The notes beneath the pieces were generated by a model. That model saw only the letters and a program-made list of their open reading frames with translations, was not told the DNA's origin and did not search any database. Positions 37,701-39,345 of a stretch of DNA of 39,345 nucleotides are shown piece after piece. Made by a program: the position numbers and the translations under genes. Within the stretch, counting starts at the first letter, position 1; each line of letters starts with the position of its first letter. This DNA comes from Tannerellaceae bacterium (lineage in GTDB: Bacteria > Bacteroidota > Bacteroidia > Bacteroidales > Tannerellaceae), in the NCBI GenBank assembly GCA_031266215.1, contig JAISBL010000001.1, forward strand, positions 1 to 39,345. The letters are read 5' to 3'.

Positions 37701-38395
37701 AGAGTGAAGACCTGGTTTATGATGGTAGACGGCTCCGGCGGGGAGAAGCTGAACGCAAAAGAGGGCCTGGGGGCGTCGGGGTCTACGGGTGGCATCCTGA
37801 AGCCTCCGAAGCCTCCGCGGCGCTGGGGTTCCGCACCTATGCGTCCCGGCCCCTTTTCTTCTCCGAGCGGTTGCCACTGTACGCCGTCGGTCGATCCGTA
37901 AGCAGCCACCTCGTATCCGCGCGGCTTGGCGGGGTCAAAGGTTACGCTCCCGCGGAGGACGATCTTGTCGACCGGGAGATCCATGTTGTTCATCGCCAGT
38001 TGCAGGAAGACGTCGTCGCCGCTCATCCGGTAGCGGGAGTCGCTTTTACCGTCGAAGAACCATTCACGTTCGTTCTTTTTCAATTCCCCATCCTGTGTGG
38101 AGACGTTAATAGTAGCAGGCAGGCCGGCGGATATAATACCGTCGGTGGCCAGTTGCGCCGTCAGGTTATAGTCGTAGCTCGAAGAGTGGTAGGCGCTCCT
38201 TAGCTTAGCCAGGTTGCGGTAGTTGCCGCCGGCTGGTACAAGCTCAGGGGCGAAATCTTCGGCAGGGTCTCCGGGATAAGCGCCTATCCCGCGCGTGTAG
38301 TAGTCTGAACGGCTTGCCGGCGAATCGCATCCCGGCAAAAAGAGGCATAAGCACGTTATACCTGTGATTAAGGGCATTAATCGTGTTGTTTTCAT
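34754..38395 (-). CDS. Large GH2 lipoprotein with discoidin-like N-terminus
   Basis: The product is 1213 residues. LCLFLPGCDS gives a good lipobox (Cys23). Residues about 55-380 look like an F5/8 (discoidin) carbohydrate-binding fold: it starts NLAKLRSAYHSSSYDYN and ends ILSELEVWGKGG, with a long insert including a Gly/Arg/Pro-rich stretch near residues 190-210. The GH2 jelly-roll follows (WTLQ..WIPATVPGTVLTSY), then Ig-like domains and the barrel. GRNEGNPP carries the likely acid/base Glu833 and FHSERGMPN the likely nucleophile Glu892. The GRNEGNPP and WQDFW motifs resemble the beta-mannosidase/exo-glucosaminidase branch of GH2 rather than classical beta-galactosidases. Its substrate in this locus is unclear. 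It is convergent with susD and has its own putative promoter. Confidence 0.85.
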   Translation of the reverse strand: MKTTRLMPLITGITCLCLFLPGCDSPASRSDYYTRGIGAYPGDPAEDFAPELVPAGGNYRNLAKLRSAYHSSSYDYNLTAQLATDGIISAGLPATINVSTQDGELKKNEREWFFDGKSDSRYRMSGDDVFLQLAMNNMDLPVDKIVLRGSVTFDPAKPRGYEVAAYGSTDGVQWQPLGEEKGPGRIGAEPQRRGGFGGFRMPPVDPDAPRPSFAFSFSPPEPSTIINQVFTLDQAVNYSYYKISLRMPSAKEWALSDWDFYNAGELLTITPSQYFNSAWESAGAGEEWVYVDLGATASFDKVNLHWLNKATDGAIQVSDDARAWNDVAPLPGGSEKTDAITLSGTAKGRYVRVLMRESENNTPYILSELEVWGKGGLAPRPVKAPAPDGNRLTLSGGSWTLQRSSEVAASGEEISQSGFSAEGWIPATVPGTVLTSYMRIGALPDPNYGDNQLQISESFFNSDFWYRNEFTLPAGFGGQSFFLNFDGINWKANVYVNGQKAGRIEGAFMRGRFDITSLLAGAGKTNVLAVEIIKNAHPGAIKEQTAISTDQNGGILGADNPTFHATVGWDWIPTIRGRNIGIWNDVFITGTGSVAIEDPFIRAELPLPDTTSARLFVEVTLRNQTAAPVSGTLKGLYGETAFEQDVTLEASETKVVSLDPSTTPSLLLRSPRLWWPKGYGEPYLYDVKLSFDIDGKASDEVAFRSGVRQMTFNEDNQTLSLFVNGRRFIGFGGNWGFGESNLNYRGREYDIAVAYHADMNFTMIRNWVGQIGDEEFYEACDRHGVMVWQDFWLANPVDGPNPYDNDLFIANAEDFVKRIRNHPSIGIYVGRNEGNPPQILDDAIRSIVPANHPGIHYISNSAMGVVSGGGPYRALPPRDYFLLYGNDKFHSERGMPNVMNYESLRQTLPPEVLWPQNSQYGLHDYTLASAQSAASFNAMIEKAFGPPRDAGQFAQWAQWINYNGYRAIFEGRSEYRRGMLLWMSHPAWPSMVWQTYDYYFDPTGAYFGCKKASEPIHIQWNPVYDYKKQDFIEVVNYHAWDRTGLTAKAQLINQDGSVQWEKEVVISAPEDSTVKAFNLEYPETLSDTYFIKLTLTENGEVISDNFYVRGKEDGNYQSLHQMPKVTLSTTSTVVRSGEEWLLTTTLKNDTPTPALMVRLQVTGDKTSARILPVFFSDNYIALMPGEEKTITMRLQNRDTRGETPGVEVTGFNI

Positions 38396-38430
38396 AAAGG
38401 AAATGAGTATTAAGATTGTTTTTACGGGAA

Positions 38431-38438
38431 CAAATATA
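38431..38438 (-). promoter_or_regulatory. Putative -7 promoter element of the large GH2 gene
   Basis: Read on the minus strand this is TATATTTG, matching TAnnTTTG, 35 bases before the GH2 ATG. A TTTA lies 11 bases upstream, the same arrangement as before susC. Confidence 0.5.
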
Positions 38439-38701
38439 GTCTGTTTTTATAAATACGGTATAGTACAAAGGGTTGAAATGCAGGGCTGGCGTATCTGATT
38501 TATCAGGAGTTTGCCGGATATATTATACCATCCTGCTTTTAATCGTTTGCCTCTCACTCCGGCTTTTGTTGTTTTCTCATTATTTAAGCATGCTCAGGGT
38601 AATGCGGTTTAGTTCTATGTAAGTGCGTTTATTTTGAGGTAAGCAGTATATGCGGCTGCCTGTTTTACAAACTCTTCGGGAAAAACACATTTATTGTCGC
38701 T

Positions 38702-38737
38702 AAAAAAAATAGCCGCATCCGCCGGTCATTGACCGGC
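38702..38737 (-). terminator. Perfect 8-base-arm dyad followed by T-run
   Basis: GCCGGTCA-T-TGACCGGC spans 38721-38737. On the minus strand it is followed after 11 bases by eight T (38702-38709). The separation is long for a standard terminator, but placement after the possible gene end at 38793 fits. Confidence 0.4.
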
Positions 38738-38792
38738 CCGGGCAATACCAGCCGCGGAATGCATAACCTTCCCGTTTCGTGAAAAACTACTT

Positions 38793-38885
38793 TTAATAGC
38801 TGGGCTCAGCCTGAAGGCGCTGGGCCTTGCGGCGCAGGCGTTCTGTTTCCTGTATGTGAGTGTCAATCTCTCCCCGTCCGCTGTT
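38793..38885 (-). pseudogene. Possible decayed 3' end of a gene
   Basis: A minus-strand frame of about 30 codons ends GEIDTHIQETERLRRKAQ..QAEPSY. Its Glu/Arg/Gln-rich amphipathic composition looks like a genuine coiled-coil C-terminus rather than random sequence. A stop codon (38886-38888) interrupts the frame upstream, and no start is nearby. A hairpin with T-run follows at 38702-38737. The family is not recognised. It may equally be chance. Confidence 0.25.
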
Positions 38886-39227
38886 TTACTCTGATGAGTC
38901 ACAGGCCTGAGTCGGATTTAAGCAGTGTGTTACACAGTTGCCTGTCAGCCTTCGATACTTCTGCCGTCCGGCGCCTGTATCTTAGTGTATGAGGCCGGCT
39001 GCGATTGTCTGTCGGCCGGTCAGCCAGGTCTCCGGGTACCGCCCGTTCAGATTTGCGACTCACAATATATGTAACAGGATTGTCCATGCAGCTTATTTTT
39101 TTCACCTGTACTTAAATTCCATTTACCAGCGCCGGATACTATTGCTTCCGAAACACTTATATACTTGTATATTAATTGATAAAACACTTTAGTGTCGGAT
39201 GTTTTCACGTACAAATATGAAAAAAGC

Positions 39228-39345
39228 GAGACTGTAAACTAAACTGTGTCAAGTAGGAATAAATTATTATTTTTACTAACACAGTTTTTTTATGAAAAAA
39301 GAATTTGATTTTGAAGACATTAAAAAGAAAGCCCTTGAGCAACTT
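39228..39345 (+). mobile_element. Left end of an IS256-family insertion sequence
   Basis: The likely terminal repeat begins near 39228 with GAGACTGTAAACTAAACTGT, resembling ends of IS256-type elements in Bacteroidota. A short AT-rich leader follows, then the transposase start. The exact boundary and target duplication cannot be fixed because the right end is outside the window. Confidence 0.7.
39292..39345 (+). CDS. IS256-family (mutator-type) transposase, 5' fragment
   Basis: Only the first 18 codons are present: MKKEFDFEDIKKKALEQL, running off the window. This is the characteristic opening of Bacteroidota IS256-family transposases, DDE enzymes that move the element by cut- or copy-type transposition. 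The catalytic part is outside the window, so activity cannot be judged. Confidence 0.75.
   Translation, partial: MKKEFDFEDIKKKALEQL

Larger units (their letters stand above)
38396..39227. other. Gap between the large GH2 gene and the IS element
   Basis: These 832 bases hold a putative GH2 promoter, a possible decayed gene end (38793-38885) with a hairpin downstream, and a small dyad ACACTTTAGTGT (39184-39195). A 68-codon minus-strand frame at 38899-39105 has no recognisable features and is not called. The rest shows nothing supportable. Confidence 0.6.

Noticed and set aside
1-39345. tRNA or rRNA genes
   Set aside because: No cloverleaf arms with a T-loop such as GGTTCGAATCC in proper context, and no rRNA-like stretches were seen by eye; a covariance search was not possible.

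Overview
The window looks like chromosomal DNA of a Bacteroidales-type member of the Bacteroidota. Four things point there: a SusC/SusD pair, a one-protein hybrid two-component regulator (HTCS), promoter -7 elements of the form TAnnTTTG, and lipoprotein signals typical of the phylum. The sequence does not fix the genus.

Left part (1-6993): a broken helix-turn-helix gene at the edge, then a tight minus-strand housekeeping operon transcribed pheT -> yebC-like -> folC -> MFS transporter -> ispE. Gaps are 20-40 bases and the last two genes overlap by 4 bases.

Central and right part (7268-38395): a large polysaccharide utilization locus whose gene content fits xyloglucan. Minus-strand operon A is GH9 -> GH31 -> GH31 with PA14 -> GH2 (28846 to 18531). 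Minus-strand operon B is HTCS -> GH3 -> GH74 (18159 to 9617). A GH35 gene (8938-7268) stands alone and ends at a clear terminator. The SusC/SusD pair runs on the plus strand (29482-34523), divergent from operon A. A 1213-residue GH2 lipoprotein (38395-34754) converges on susD, with strong hairpins between them.

Inferred pathway: GH74 and GH9 cut the glucan backbone, with GH74 a probable surface lipoprotein. SusD/SusC bind and import the oligosaccharides. In the periplasm GH35 and GH2 remove galactose, GH31 removes alpha-xylose, and GH3 releases glucose. The HTCS probably senses an oligosaccharide and activates the locus. No GH5_4, no alpha-L-fucosidase, no GH43 and no second surface glycan-binding protein are seen, so this differs from the well-known Bacteroides ovatus locus. 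The GH74 + GH31-PA14 + GH35 set recalls Cellvibrio xyloglucan enzymes.

Two short tandem arrays lie in the gaps between minus-strand units: twelve 21-base units at 9063-9314 and about nine 23-base units at 18311-18521. In both, small dyads recur with near helical-turn spacing. They are the least explained structures here. The right edge carries the left end of an IS256-family insertion sequence.
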